Assembly (NCBI GenBank): GCA_947624025.1 | Contig: CANQIJ010000003.1 | Coordinates: 1-40,358 of the forward strand | DNA: 40,358 bases | Direction: 5' to 3' | Source: an uncultured Lachnospiraceae bacterium | GTDB taxonomy: Bacteria; Bacillota; Clostridia; Lachnospirales; Lachnospiraceae | Shown here: positions 7,642 to 16,409 of the stretch, in pieces | How the letters are laid out: each line of letters opens with the position of its first letter | Position numbering within the stretch: the first letter of the stretch is position 1 | Translations under genes and position numbers: made by a program | The notes under the pieces: generated by a model | Database searches by the model: none | The model's input: only the letters and a program-made list of their open reading frames with translations | Told to the model about the DNA's origin: nothing

Positions 7642-8193
7642 TCATTCGGTGCAATATTCCCGGATCGCCGTTTCATACAGATCGCTGCCCTCACAGTCGA
7701 TCACCACGATCACCGGAAAGTCCTTTACTTCCAGACGGCGGATCGCCTCCGTTCCCAGATCTTCATACGCCACGACCTCCGACTTGACAACAGCCTTGGA
7801 AAGAAGCGCTCCCGCGCCGCCCACCGCCGCAAAATAGACCGCGCCGTTCCTGACAATGGCGTCCTTTACCGCCGCAGAACGTCTGCCTTTTCCGATCATA
7901 CCGGTCAGTCCCATATCCAGAAGCCCCGGAGCATATCTATCCATACGGCTTGCGGTCGTGGGCCCGGCGGAGCCGATGGGTCTGCCCTCTCTCGCCGGGG
8001 AAGGACCCATATAATAAATAATATTATTTTTCATGGAGACCGGCAGTTCTCCGCCCTGATCCAACGTCTCCTGCATCCTCTTATGCGCCGCGTCTCTGGC
8101 GGTATAGATCGTTCCCGTCAGATATACATAATCTCCTGCGCGAAGTCCCGCTGCGATCTCCCCGGTCAGCGGCGTATGTATATGCTTTTCCAT
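7642..8193 (-). CDS. Class I fumarase (Fe-S hydro-lyase) beta subunit
   Basis: A 183-residue beta subunit of the two-subunit class I fumarate hydratase / L-tartrate dehydratase family, which interconverts fumarate and malate. Motifs seen are LTGTIYTARDAAHKR, the substrate loop GPSPAREGRPIGSAGPTTASRMD, and GKGRR. A full-length partner gene lies 53 nt upstream. AAAGGAG lies twelve bases before the ATG, a rather long spacing. Fumarate is the likelier substrate, but tartrate dehydratase cannot be excluded by sequence alone. The enzyme is cytoplasmic and oxygen-sensitive through the cluster on the alpha subunit. Confidence 0.93.
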   Translation of the reverse strand: MEKHIHTPLTGEIAAGLRAGDYVYLTGTIYTARDAAHKRMQETLDQGGELPVSMKNNIIYYMGPSPAREGRPIGSAGPTTASRMDRYAPGLLDMGLTGMIGKGRRSAAVKDAIVRNGAVYFAAVGGAGALLSKAVVKSEVVAYEDLGTEAIRRLEVKDFPVIVVIDCEGSDLYETAIREYCTE

Positions 8194-8246
8194 CGTAAGG
8201 AAATACTCCTTTCGCCTATGTCTTCACATCTTCGCAGGATCCCTGC

Positions 8247-9092
8247 TCATCCTATCGTCCGCGTTACATGCCTGTTCACATGGCAGCACAGATTGACCGC
8301 CACGGGAAGCCCCGCGATATGCGTCGGATAGGTATTGATATTGACGGCCAGCGCCGTTGTCGTGCCGCCCAGACCGCCCGGACCGATCCCAGTCCTGTTG
8401 ATACGGGACAGCAGCTCTTCCTCCAATTCTTTCACATAGGGAATGTCGGAACGCATATTGACCGGTCTGGTCAACGCCTTCTTGGCTATCAGCGCGCATT
8501 TCTCAAAGGTGCCGCCTATGCCCACGCCGACCACCAGCGGCGGACAGGCATTCGGGCCCGCCTCCTTCACCGCCGTAAGGATCGCATTCTTAACGCCCTC
8601 GATACCGTCCGCAGGCTTCAGCATAAAGATCCTGCTCATGTTCTCGCTGCCAAAGCCCTTCGGCGCCACGGTGATCTTAAGCCCGTCGCCGGCAACGATT
8701 TCATAATGTATGACCGCCGGCGTATTATCCTTTGTATTTTCCCGGATCAGCGGATCGCCGACCACGGACTTCCTGAGATAGCCTTCCGTATATCCCTGTC
8801 TGACTCCTTCGTTGACGGCATCCTCCAGCGAGCCGCCCGTGATATGCACATCCTGCCCGATCTCAAGAAAGATCACCGCCATACCGGTATCCTGGCAGAT
8901 CGGTATCATATCCTCTCCCGCTATCTTAAGATTATCCTGCAGCTGCCCCAGGATCTGTCTTCCCAAAGGCGATTCCTCCCGGCTGACGGCATTCCTCATG
9001 GCCGTCTCCATATCCTTTGCCAGAAAATGATTCGCCTCGATGCACATTTCCTTAATGTTACGCGTGATGTCCGCCGCTTCTATCGTCCGCAT
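8247..9092 (-). CDS. Class I fumarase (Fe-S hydro-lyase) alpha subunit
   Basis: A 281-residue alpha subunit that carries the catalytic [4Fe-4S] cluster. Candidate cluster cysteines lie in PICQDTGMA (C66), GPNACPP (C183) and the C-terminal NLCCHVNRH. GVGIGGTFEKCA and GPGGLGGTTTALAV are further family signatures. With the beta subunit it forms the hydratase of the reductive branch from malate to fumarate used by fermentative anaerobes. It is preceded by the HIT gene (56-nt gap) and probably transcribed with it. Confidence 0.94.
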   Translation of the reverse strand: MRTIEAADITRNIKEMCIEANHFLAKDMETAMRNAVSREESPLGRQILGQLQDNLKIAGEDMIPICQDTGMAVIFLEIGQDVHITGGSLEDAVNEGVRQGYTEGYLRKSVVGDPLIRENTKDNTPAVIHYEIVAGDGLKITVAPKGFGSENMSRIFMLKPADGIEGVKNAILTAVKEAGPNACPPLVVGVGIGGTFEKCALIAKKALTRPVNMRSDIPYVKELEEELLSRINRTGIGPGGLGGTTTALAVNINTYPTHIAGLPVAVNLCCHVNRHVTRTIG

Positions 9093-9148
9093 CTGTCCGT
9101 TTATCCTTTCCGGGCAGCCCCTCCTGTACCGTCTGCCATCGATCAGCC

Positions 9149-9559
9149 TCAGCCCGTGATCTTATTTTTGATATCCTCCAGCTCTTCCTGTGAGACCTCT
9201 CTGGGCTTCCACCCTATTTTCTGCCCGTCCGCCGGATACCGGGGAATAATATGCATATGAAAATGGAAAACCGTCTGCCCCGCCAGCTCTCCGTTATTCT
9301 GTACAAGGTTCAGCCCCTCACAGCCGAGCCGGTCTTTCATCAGTCCCGCCATCCTTTGGGCCAGCTGCATGACTTCGCCAGCCGTCTCCTTAGGAAGCTC
9401 GAACAGATCCGCATAGTGCTCCTTGGGAAGGATCAGCGCATGTCCGTTCGTGGCCGGTCCCAGGTCCAGAATCACACGGAACTTTTCGTCTTCATAAAGT
9501 GTCTTGGAGGGAATCTCCCCGTTTGCGATCCTGCAAAAAATACAATTTTCTTCTCTCAT
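9149..9559 (-). CDS. HIT family nucleotide hydrolase
   Basis: A 136-residue histidine-triad protein that hydrolyses nucleotide phosphoramidates or related nucleotide conjugates. The start motif ENCIFCRIANGEIPS, the central LPKEHYADLFEL and the catalytic triad VFHFHMHIIPR are intact. The track start at 9580 places the GGAGAG ribosome binding site inside the gene. The ATG at 9559 (or 9562) is spaced correctly from it and gives the usual family N-terminus. It sits between the flavodoxin-SCP2 gene and fumarase. Confidence 0.93.
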   Translation of the reverse strand: MREENCIFCRIANGEIPSKTLYEDEKFRVILDLGPATNGHALILPKEHYADLFELPKETAGEVMQLAQRMAGLMKDRLGCEGLNLVQNNGELAGQTVFHFHMHIIPRYPADGQKIGWKPREVSQEELEDIKNKITG

Positions 9560-9598
9560 CATTATCTCTCCGATCTCCATATTGATAAAAAAACAACA

Positions 9599-10585
9599 TC
9601 ACGCCAATACCTGATCCAGGACACGGAGCGCCTTGAAATCACCCTTCAGCTTCATATCGCCCGCCATAAATGCCGCCTGGAATGTCGTCCTCCCGGCGAT
9701 AATGCCCTGCAGGATCTCTCTCGTTGTCTGCATTTCCACATCGATACGGCTGCCTTCTCCGTAATAGCACTGCAGGTCGCCCCCGTTGACCTCTATGATA
9801 AGCGGGGTCTTTTTCTCTTCCATCACGATCTTATAGTTTCCCGCAAGTCCGGGCTGCGGCTTAAAATGATCGCGGATCTCCTTGATGAACTCGGTGGTAT
9901 CTTCCTTCTCACTGCTGCCCATCATGTCACGGAACATACTTGCCAGCTCCTGGATATCGGCCTTCTGCCTCTGCACATAGGTGTCGTCAGACACATACTG
10001 GGACAGCTGTTCCGACTCCTGCGGCGTAAAATTGATATTTTTGGTGATAGCGATCTTCTGCTTGACCGCCTGGTTACTTGTCGGAAGACAGGCCGTTTTC
10101 TGATTGATCGAGCGGTACAGGTTCTCCGCCTTTTTTTCTATGATGCGGATATATTCCTCGTTTTCCTCCAGGATCGCCGTATCCGCTATATAACCGCAAA
10201 TACCCTCACAGGGAAGCCCACCCAGTATTTCCCACGCCGTTGTCAGATTCAGCTTGCCGTCACGCTCGCCGTATGTGGTTGACATAACAACCGGGAGCAT
10301 ATAGATCTGACTGATCCTCTCTTTATCTCCATACAGCCAGCAGGAGTCAAGAAACTGCTGCATATACCCGCCGATCCCGTACCACTCTACCGTAGTCGCA
10401 AGGATAACGCCGTCAGCGCTTTTAAGGCTCTGCGGCAGCGTTGTGATACTGCTTTTGAGTTCATACAGCTGAAACTGCTCGACCGTGACTCGAAGCTCCT
10501 CCAGCACTTCCTTCATCTTATTGATGACAAAAAGTGTCGGATCGTCCATCAATCCTCTTCCGCCGTAATAGATGTTGATCTTCAT
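9599..10585 (-). CDS. Flavodoxin-like flavoprotein fused to an SCP2 domain
   Basis: A 328-residue fusion. Residues 1 to about 175 look like a flavodoxin/NADPH-dependent FMN reductase fold: MKINIYYGGRG start, then VILATTVEWYGIGGYMQQFLD, where the flavin phosphate loop would be. Residues about 230-328 match the SCP2 sterol-carrier fold, ending IIAGRTTFQAAFMAGDMKLKGDFKAL. SCP2 domains bind hydrophobic ligands, so an oxidoreductase acting on a lipid-like or aromatic substrate is possible. It follows the rhomboid gene by 8 nt, so it is surely co-transcribed. Substrate unknown. Confidence 0.78.
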   Translation of the reverse strand: MKINIYYGGRGLMDDPTLFVINKMKEVLEELRVTVEQFQLYELKSSITTLPQSLKSADGVILATTVEWYGIGGYMQQFLDSCWLYGDKERISQIYMLPVVMSTTYGERDGKLNLTTAWEILGGLPCEGICGYIADTAILEENEEYIRIIEKKAENLYRSINQKTACLPTSNQAVKQKIAITKNINFTPQESEQLSQYVSDDTYVQRQKADIQELASMFRDMMGSSEKEDTTEFIKEIRDHFKPQPGLAGNYKIVMEEKKTPLIIEVNGGDLQCYYGEGSRIDVEMQTTREILQGIIAGRTTFQAAFMAGDMKLKGDFKALRVLDQVLA

Positions 10586-10593
10586 CGCTGCGT

Positions 10594-11679
10594 CTATCCT
10601 TTCTTAATCTTGAGCCGGGGCTTAAGAAGCATCAGGAGCGCCGTCACGGCAAACCCCGTAAGAACGCCTCCAATATGCGCCGCATTGTTTATATTGGTGG
10701 ACGTCAGTCCGCAATAAAGGGAGAAAACGATCACAAATGCAAGCCTTCCCGCCGTTATATATTCCGCTTTCCCACGATTTATGAGCGCCAGGAGAAACAA
10801 CGCGCCCTCTATGCCAAAAACCGCCCCGCTGGCGCCGAGGCTGTAAACCCCGCTGCCGGACTGCGGATACCTGTTGAGATCTTCAAGCAGAAGATCATAT
10901 CCCAGGGAAAAGACATTTCCCATGAAACCTGAGCAAAAATAAATCACGGCATACGAAATGTGCCCGGCTTTCTTCTCCACGATCTCACCGATATAGTACA
11001 AAACGATCATATTGCTGAAAAGATGCTGCACGTCCGCATGTAAGAACATGGACGTGATCATACGGTAGTATGCCCTGTGCTCTGTGATCTCAGACAATCC
11101 AAGCATACCTTTATTATATAACAATTCCCCCGTAAATGTACATATCAGAAATATCACCACATTTACCGCCACAAGACTGATGTTGACCCACGGCATTCTG
11201 AGAAGCCGCTCCTTATCCCATCTGCGCTGCCCGGATACCGCCCGGTCTGCGGACTGCGCCTGCGCATCATCCTCATATAGCGGCAGCTGAGTCAGAAAAT
11301 CTTCCAGAACAGCCTTCCACCCATAAAAATCCGGCACCTGATTCTCATACACGACAAGCCTGTCATTGTCCGTATCGATCACCCAGCAAAAGGCGTCACC
11401 GGCGCACAATATCCTGCCCGTCTGCCCGTCGGCACCCAGGACCAGGGAAAGCATATGGATATTCTCCGCTCCCCTTGCGCTAAAAAACTCTCTGCCCTTC
11501 TCTTTCATGTGCGCATACTGATCCTCCGAAATATAGATCCCCTTTCGGCAGTCAATGACAAACAGGACCGTAACGGCCTGACTCTCATTACGAAAGTAAA
11601 ACGCATATTCCGGAAGATTTGTAGCGATCTTATCATATCCGGCCGTGTAAAACAACCGCTCCAGCTGCCCCAGTTCCAT
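10594..11679 (-). CDS. Rhomboid-family intramembrane serine protease
   Basis: A 361-residue rhomboid that cleaves transmembrane helices. Residues 1 to about 165 form a soluble N-terminal domain. Six membrane segments follow, with the catalytic serine in GASGAVFG (about S284) and the catalytic histidine in NAAHIGG (about H335). The HADVQHLFSNMIVLYYIG segment is the typical loop-1/helix-2 signature. The start is the ATG at 11679 with GGAG six bases upstream, not the TTG used in the track. It lies 54 nt after the FHA gene, the last clear tad gene, and 8 nt before the flavodoxin-SCP2 gene. Substrates unknown. Confidence 0.92.
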   Translation of the reverse strand: MELGQLERLFYTAGYDKIATNLPEYAFYFRNESQAVTVLFVIDCRKGIYISEDQYAHMKEKGREFFSARGAENIHMLSLVLGADGQTGRILCAGDAFCWVIDTDNDRLVVYENQVPDFYGWKAVLEDFLTQLPLYEDDAQAQSADRAVSGQRRWDKERLLRMPWVNISLVAVNVVIFLICTFTGELLYNKGMLGLSEITEHRAYYRMITSMFLHADVQHLFSNMIVLYYIGEIVEKKAGHISYAVIYFCSGFMGNVFSLGYDLLLEDLNRYPQSGSGVYSLGASGAVFGIEGALFLLALINRGKAEYITAGRLAFVIVFSLYCGLTSTNINNAAHIGGVLTGFAVTALLMLLKPRLKIKKG

Positions 11680-11733
11680 GATCGACTCCAAATAGCATTC
11701 ACCAAATCATCTATTTGAGGTTATCATATTTCG

Positions 11734-13143
11734 CTAGCGATAGCAATAATTAAGGCTCCCAAATCTGATCTCGTCGCCCGGCTCTATCTCAACCGTCTCC
11801 TGCGGCTGCATACGCAGTCCGTTTTTATAGGTGCCGTTCGTGGAATTCATGTCCGTAAGCAGGAGTTTATCGCCCTCCTTGTCGAATCTGGCGTGAATCC
11901 GGCTTACCGATGCATCCGAAAGAACAAAATCAACGCAGCCGGCCATCTTGCCGACCGTACACGGAAACGTCTGCAGATCGATATGTTTTTTGTTCTTTCT
12001 GTCCATGGCATACAGCTTATATTCTACTATATCTCTTCCGTCAAAAAATACCGTATTGCCGTAAGGCGCCGGCTCACGTTCCGCCCTCTTTAACACCGGC
12101 GGGTTTTTGTCGATCACCCGGTCAAGCGGCGGCAGAGCCTCATACTCCGTATAGGCAGGAGCCTGCACCTTCCCCGGTTCTCTGTACGGCTCCCGGTCAA
12201 AATAACGCTGGGGATCCCATTCACCGGGCCGGGCGGACACCGCCGATGCGTCCCCCTCCTGTGCCGCAGCCTTTTTTCGCCTGCCGCCCGCAAAAATTCC
12301 CACCAGACAGAACAAAAGACAGGCGCCCATCGCCGCTGCCGCTCCGTACAGCACGAGCCTCTCCTGCTGCGTCAGCTCATACAGGGTACAAACCGCCGCC
12401 GCGCCCGCTATCCCCAGAACCGACAGGATCGCAAATATCGGGTAAAACAGATTCCTGCCGGAGGAATGCCCGGCCTTGGGCGGATCGGCATCCGGCTGCT
12501 CCTGCATGACATCAAAAAACTCCGCCGTATCCGCCGCAGGCATCTTTCGCTCCACCGGGTCAAAGGACGCCACAGGAGCCTCAACGACGGCTTCCTCTTC
12601 GTCTTCTTCAAGGATCCTGAGCGCTTCCTCTAAAGAAAAGAATCTTTCCTCCGCGATCTCACAGATCCGATATATGTTGTCCGCAAGCTTCCGGTCTTCG
12701 GTATCGATATGCTCCAGGAGAAATTCTACCAACGGTTTGTAAAGACCCGTATCGGCGGCATCATAGTCAGGATAATACAGCCCGATGTATTTTCTGTTCG
12801 TCAGATCGTAATAGATATGCTCCGGCAAAAGAAGCAGCCCCGCTTCATCCATAAAATATCCCGACAGGGTTTCGCGGATCCTGCAAAGTCCCAGCAGCAC
12901 ATCCTTTACCTCCCCGTAGGACATCTTTTTACTCCGATACATATTCGCAAGCGTGGTGCGTGAGCTGATATCGTAATAGTAATATGCCGCACCGTTGATA
13001 TGCCGCACGGAGCATGCCAGGATATCCGGGATCTTACCGGATGTCAGGATCTTATACCCATAGCTGTCCGCACTCTCCCGGCGTTCGCACCGCAGTATCA
13101 TATAATTATGTCCGTAGTCTCTGTAATATTTTATCTCCAGCAT
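11734..13143 (-). CDS. FHA domain protein with DUF6382 N-terminus (tad-associated)
   Basis: A 469-residue protein. Residues 1 to about 165 match the DUF6382 type seen with Clostridial tad loci. An acidic linker follows, then two membrane segments (about 228-280), a Pro-rich stretch, and a C-terminal FHA domain (about 385-465). The FHA core is complete: VSRIHARF and LLLTDMNSTNGTYKNG, the loops that bind phosphothreonine. No Ser/Thr kinase gene is in the window. The gene follows the TadE-like gene by 16 nt, so it belongs to the pilus operon. It may tether or regulate the assembly machine in response to phosphorylation. Confidence 0.9.
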   Translation of the reverse strand: MLEIKYYRDYGHNYMILRCERRESADSYGYKILTSGKIPDILACSVRHINGAAYYYYDISSRTTLANMYRSKKMSYGEVKDVLLGLCRIRETLSGYFMDEAGLLLLPEHIYYDLTNRKYIGLYYPDYDAADTGLYKPLVEFLLEHIDTEDRKLADNIYRICEIAEERFFSLEEALRILEEDEEEAVVEAPVASFDPVERKMPAADTAEFFDVMQEQPDADPPKAGHSSGRNLFYPIFAILSVLGIAGAAAVCTLYELTQQERLVLYGAAAAMGACLLFCLVGIFAGGRRKKAAAQEGDASAVSARPGEWDPQRYFDREPYREPGKVQAPAYTEYEALPPLDRVIDKNPPVLKRAEREPAPYGNTVFFDGRDIVEYKLYAMDRKNKKHIDLQTFPCTVGKMAGCVDFVLSDASVSRIHARFDKEGDKLLLTDMNSTNGTYKNGLRMQPQETVEIEPGDEIRFGSLNYCYR

Positions 13144-13159
13144 ATCCCTGTCCTTCCCT

Positions 13160-13603
13160 TCAATTCACAATGTTTCCCAGCCATCTGCTCTTACGTATCA
13201 CACGCGTCGGATTGATGATCTGCGCCCTCGCCCTCGTACGGATAAGCCAGCCTTTTTTGTCGTGCATCGTAAACAGCGACCGTATCGGTACCTTCACCTG
13301 GCATTCTCCCGTGACGTCGGTGGTATTTCCATGCCTGTCCACACTGCCGTGAACCTCGCCCGCAGCGAAATATTTGCTTCCGAATTGTTCCTTCATATGA
13401 GCATTGATATAAGGAACGACGTTATCCTCGTTCTTTTGGATGCTGCCCCGGAAACACACTGCATAAGCATCCTGAAACAGGATACATTTATCATACGAAT
13501 AGAATGACAGATAGATCAGGAACACAAAAATAAAAACCGTCCATGTGATGATAAAGGTGGCTTCCACCGTCATATAGCCCCCTGATTTTTTCTTTACAAG
13601 AAT
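13160..13603 (-). CDS. TadE-like pseudopilin, probable AUU start
   Basis: A small pilin-like protein (147 residues from the ATT, 137 from the ATG at 13573). The prepilin motif is KKSGG then YMTVE, with Glu at +5 after the cleavage glycine, followed by a hydrophobic helix and a basic C-terminal domain. If translation began at the in-frame ATG (13573), the whole leader would be lost. No ATG, GTG or TTG lies in frame upstream before the peptidase gene body. An ATT at 13603 sits 7 nt after GGGGGTGATC, a near-perfect Shine-Dalgarno. The track's 293-residue version is an extension through the peptidase gene. It overlaps the peptidase 3' end by 10 nt. Confidence 0.75.
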   Translation of the reverse strand: MLVKKKSGGYMTVEATFIITWTVFIFVFLIYLSFYSYDKCILFQDAYAVCFRGSIQKNEDNVVPYINAHMKEQFGSKYFAAGEVHGSVDRHGNTTDVTGECQVKVPIRSLFTMHDKKGWLIRTRARAQIINPTRVIRKSRWLGNIVN

Positions 13604-14016
13604 ACGATCACCCCCATACCCAATAATAGAAACGGTGCAAAAGGCACCTGCCTGTCTTTTGATATTTTCCTTGCCGCCAGCAGCACCAGCGCAGCAACCG
13701 ACTCTGAGAACAGTCCGGCCAGCAGGATCAAAAAGCACCTCCAAAGATCCGTATACAGCCCTATCATGATCAGCATCCATCCATCGCCATAGCCGACCTT
13801 TTCGCCCGTGACAAGGCTGATGAGCCAAAACACCAGACCGGGGATCACCGACAGACCTACAGACAATACAGACCATTCCCCGTATGCGCCCTGCACACGC
13901 AACAGAACCGCCAGCGCCATTCCGACCCATACTACGACAAGCGGGATCTTCTTCTCCCTCACATCGTATCCCGCGCAGACTGCCAGAAAAAGCAGCGGAA
14001 GCAGATCTAGCCACAT
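13594..14016 (-). CDS. A24 prepilin peptidase, second copy (short, TadV/CpaA type)
   Basis: A 140-residue aspartic prepilin peptidase of the small TadV type, with about five membrane segments. Both catalytic aspartates are present: one in GYDVREKKIP near the start, the other in the GYGDG motif (GxGD) near residue 75. It would cleave the leader of Flp pilin and TadE-like pseudopilins at the inner face of the membrane. GGAGG lies eight bases before the ATG. It overlaps the upstream TadE-like gene by 10 nt and the downstream one by 10 nt, a sign of translational coupling. Confidence 0.88.
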   Translation of the reverse strand: MWLDLLPLLFLAVCAGYDVREKKIPLVVVWVGMALAVLLRVQGAYGEWSVLSVGLSVIPGLVFWLISLVTGEKVGYGDGWMLIMIGLYTDLWRCFLILLAGLFSESVAALVLLAARKISKDRQVPFAPFLLLGMGVIVFL

Positions 14017-14954
14017 TTAGAGCACCTCCCCCTTGCGCCAACCTGCGACAGCGGCACCGTATAGATCGTCCGCTTCAGGCCCGGACAACTGATGCTGTTA
14101 TGATAGCGGCTGCCTTCCCCTGTAATATAGACCTGGCCTGATCCTATCCCCGCGCCGCATATCTCACAGGCGTAATATCTTCCGCCCGAGCCGTTCCGTC
14201 TGTCCTCCACGATGATCGCCGGCACGGATTCCACAGAAGGGTTCAGATAGGTACAGTTGCGGTCGGTATGATATACCGTTCCCGTCTCGGTGATGTACAC
14301 CATCGGGTCCTCCATCTGCGGATCGCTGACATACTGCGTCACATCGTATCCCGTCCACGCCCTGCCGTAATAGCGCTGTGACATGGTAAATCCGCCAAAA
14401 CTCATGATATCGACAAAGGGTCTGACCTTATAAGTAATATTCAGGTCGATAACGTCTCCGTCGCCCATAACGGAGGAACCTGCAAACGATAAGCCTGATG
14501 TGCCGCCCGAAACGCAGGACTGCTCCAGATAATCTCTTCCCACATACTCTAAGATCTGTCCTCTCGCATACAGCTCGGTCATTGCCACACCCGCAAGAGA
14601 GTCCGGCAGAACACTTCCCGCCGTATGCTCGTATACATATCCCGCAAAAGCCATCTTATTGCCTGTCTGGTGCAAAGCCGAGTTGATCCTGCTCTGCGTA
14701 CCGATGATACTGACTGAATAGAGAATGTTAATGACGGCAAACAGGAAAAAAGGGAGAACAAACGCGGCCTCCAGGGTCATAGAGCCCTTCGTGCGCACCG
14801 AGCATATGCCTCGCAAGATGCTATAAGATACCCTCTTTATCGATCTGCAGGAAAAAAGAATTGATTGACTACCTTGAATGGTATCAAGATATGCCCGGAG
14901 AGAATGTGCTGTCGATTTTCTAGGATAAAGCCGTACCGATCGTAAAAAGGGCAT
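14007..14954 (-). CDS. TadE-like protein with tandem Cys/His repeats
   Basis: A 315-residue protein with a prepilin-type leader RTKG then SMTLEAAFVLP (Glu at +5, cleavage near residue 58) and a hydrophobic helix. Its unusually long basic N-terminal region is supported by GGGAGGTGA six bases before the ATG at 14954. After about residue 210 there are two copies of a motif VYIT-x-x-G-x-x-YH-x4-C-x2-L ending in CEIC or CSKC, that is His plus three Cys per copy. This resembles small zinc-binding modules, here placed outside the membrane on a pilus component. A minor pilus or adhesion role is inferred. Confidence 0.82.
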   Translation of the reverse strand: MPFLRSVRLYPRKSTAHSLRAYLDTIQGSQSILFSCRSIKRVSYSILRGICSVRTKGSMTLEAAFVLPFFLFAVINILYSVSIIGTQSRINSALHQTGNKMAFAGYVYEHTAGSVLPDSLAGVAMTELYARGQILEYVGRDYLEQSCVSGGTSGLSFAGSSVMGDGDVIDLNITYKVRPFVDIMSFGGFTMSQRYYGRAWTGYDVTQYVSDPQMEDPMVYITETGTVYHTDRNCTYLNPSVESVPAIIVEDRRNGSGGRYYACEICGAGIGSGQVYITGEGSRYHNSISCPGLKRTIYTVPLSQVGARGRCSKCG

Positions 14955-14972
14955 CTTGTATCACCTCCCAAC

Positions 14973-16409
14973 TTAATAATATCCATAACATCTGCTCAGC
15001 TCACAGGAATAACCGAAACCGCTTGCCACGGACAGGTCAGCCGTATAAGTGTCAAAGCACGCATCCATTCGGAATCTGGCATTACCCGCCGTCCTGCGGA
15101 TGTCCATCTCCATGATGTCCATCGCGCGAAACGTCCTGACGTTCGGGTCTTCAAGAAACAGCATGATCCCGAGATACTCCTGATAATTCAGTCCTCTGCC
15201 TCCCCCGTCCTGGGAAAGGCTTCCTCTGACATTTTCAATACTGTGGATCCCTGTCTTCCAATCCGCCGAAGTTTTGATGATCGGCACCCTTCCTCCCGAA
15301 AGGAGCGTCTTAACATCCTGAAGGCTCTCTACATACGCCCACGCAAACAGTATGGTGTACTTTACGGGTTCTGCCAGCTCAGGGCAAAGGCATACCGCCG
15401 TCAGTGCCAGCGCCATAGCCTGTGCCTCGGCGATCTTGGCGCTGTCCGTCAGAATATAGAGTACATTTGCCGCCTCACGCCACCTGAGCAGCCTTTTGGC
15501 GACATATTCCAGATTTTTCCAGTCCGTGTCTTCTCCCGCCACAATATATTCCATCTGATACTGCAGCAGAGATTCCTCTTTTTCTTTGCCGTAATATCCG
15601 CATTTCTCGAACAGATACGCCTGAAACACCAGCTCGTTCGGCTCTGCCGATACCTCCACAGCTTCCCGGCATATGCCTGTTCCCCGCTGAAGCAGGCGAT
15701 GTGAAATATAGTCTGACGGCGATATCTTTACCGCGGATACCTGCGAGGGATCATCCAGCACCAGGTTTAGCACACCGCTGCTTCGCGTAGCATTCGCGGC
15801 ATCTGCCGGATTATTTAGCGGCACTTCCTCAAATACTCCCTCCTCCACTTCCTGCTGCGGTAAACCGATCTCTTCGATCTGTGCCTCATAACCCCGGCGT
15901 TGTGCCTGAACATCTCTCGTCTCCAGTCCGTAGCTTGCCAACTCCGAAGCTCCCAGCCCGGCTTTTTCTATAACGGCCCCGAGCGGATAATCCGCCATGT
16001 AGTCCGCGACCTGTCTCTTAAGCACACTGCCGCCGTCGTCCGATGCAACAGAATACTGATCGATATGTACGCGGCCCGTATTCATCGCCAGAAAATCTTT
16101 GACCCTGCCGTATCCTGATCCCTTATTTTGTGGCTGCAGATTTTTCTGCATATAGCTTTTCAAGTGCGCTTCTGTGTTACCGATATCCGCAGTATTTCCT
16201 CCGTACGACATATCTACGAACAGCAGATCATACTGTCTGAGCAGTTCTCTGTGATACTCCGCCAGAACGGAATTCATGCTGATATCGGCAACACATTCAA
16301 ATTTCATGCGCACCGCACTGATCCGCGCCCCTTCTATCAGCGTAAAGACAAGTGACAGGATCAGTGTAAGGGATAAGGTCAGGAATACGGTGATATAACC
16401 TTTCCTCAT
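14973..16409 (-). CDS. DUF5702 protein (TadG-like pilus component)
   Basis: A 478-residue protein starting MRKGYITVFLTLSLTLILSL, a class-III-like leader directly followed by a hydrophobic helix. The position matches Glu+5 pilins, but phenylalanine replaces the glutamate. The IEGARISAVRMKFECVADISMNSVLAEYHRELLRQYDLLFVD block is the DUF5702 signature. The remainder is extracytoplasmic, ending in aromatic-rich SRCYGYY. It overlaps the Flp pilin stop by 4 nt (ATGA). By position it replaces the classical TadG as an envelope-spanning minor component. Confidence 0.88.
   Translation of the reverse strand: MRKGYITVFLTLSLTLILSLVFTLIEGARISAVRMKFECVADISMNSVLAEYHRELLRQYDLLFVDMSYGGNTADIGNTEAHLKSYMQKNLQPQNKGSGYGRVKDFLAMNTGRVHIDQYSVASDDGGSVLKRQVADYMADYPLGAVIEKAGLGASELASYGLETRDVQAQRRGYEAQIEEIGLPQQEVEEGVFEEVPLNNPADAANATRSSGVLNLVLDDPSQVSAVKISPSDYISHRLLQRGTGICREAVEVSAEPNELVFQAYLFEKCGYYGKEKEESLLQYQMEYIVAGEDTDWKNLEYVAKRLLRWREAANVLYILTDSAKIAEAQAMALALTAVCLCPELAEPVKYTILFAWAYVESLQDVKTLLSGGRVPIIKTSADWKTGIHSIENVRGSLSQDGGGRGLNYQEYLGIMLFLEDPNVRTFRAMDIMEMDIRRTAGNARFRMDACFDTYTADLSVASGFGYSCELSRCYGYY

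Noticed and set aside
8268-9260. 330-codon plus-strand ORF over fumarase alpha
   Set aside because: Antisense shadow; no start signal and no recognisable motif.
13574-14041. N-terminal extension of the 293-codon ORF
   Set aside because: It overlaps the A24 peptidase in another frame; only the part after 13603 has pilin features.
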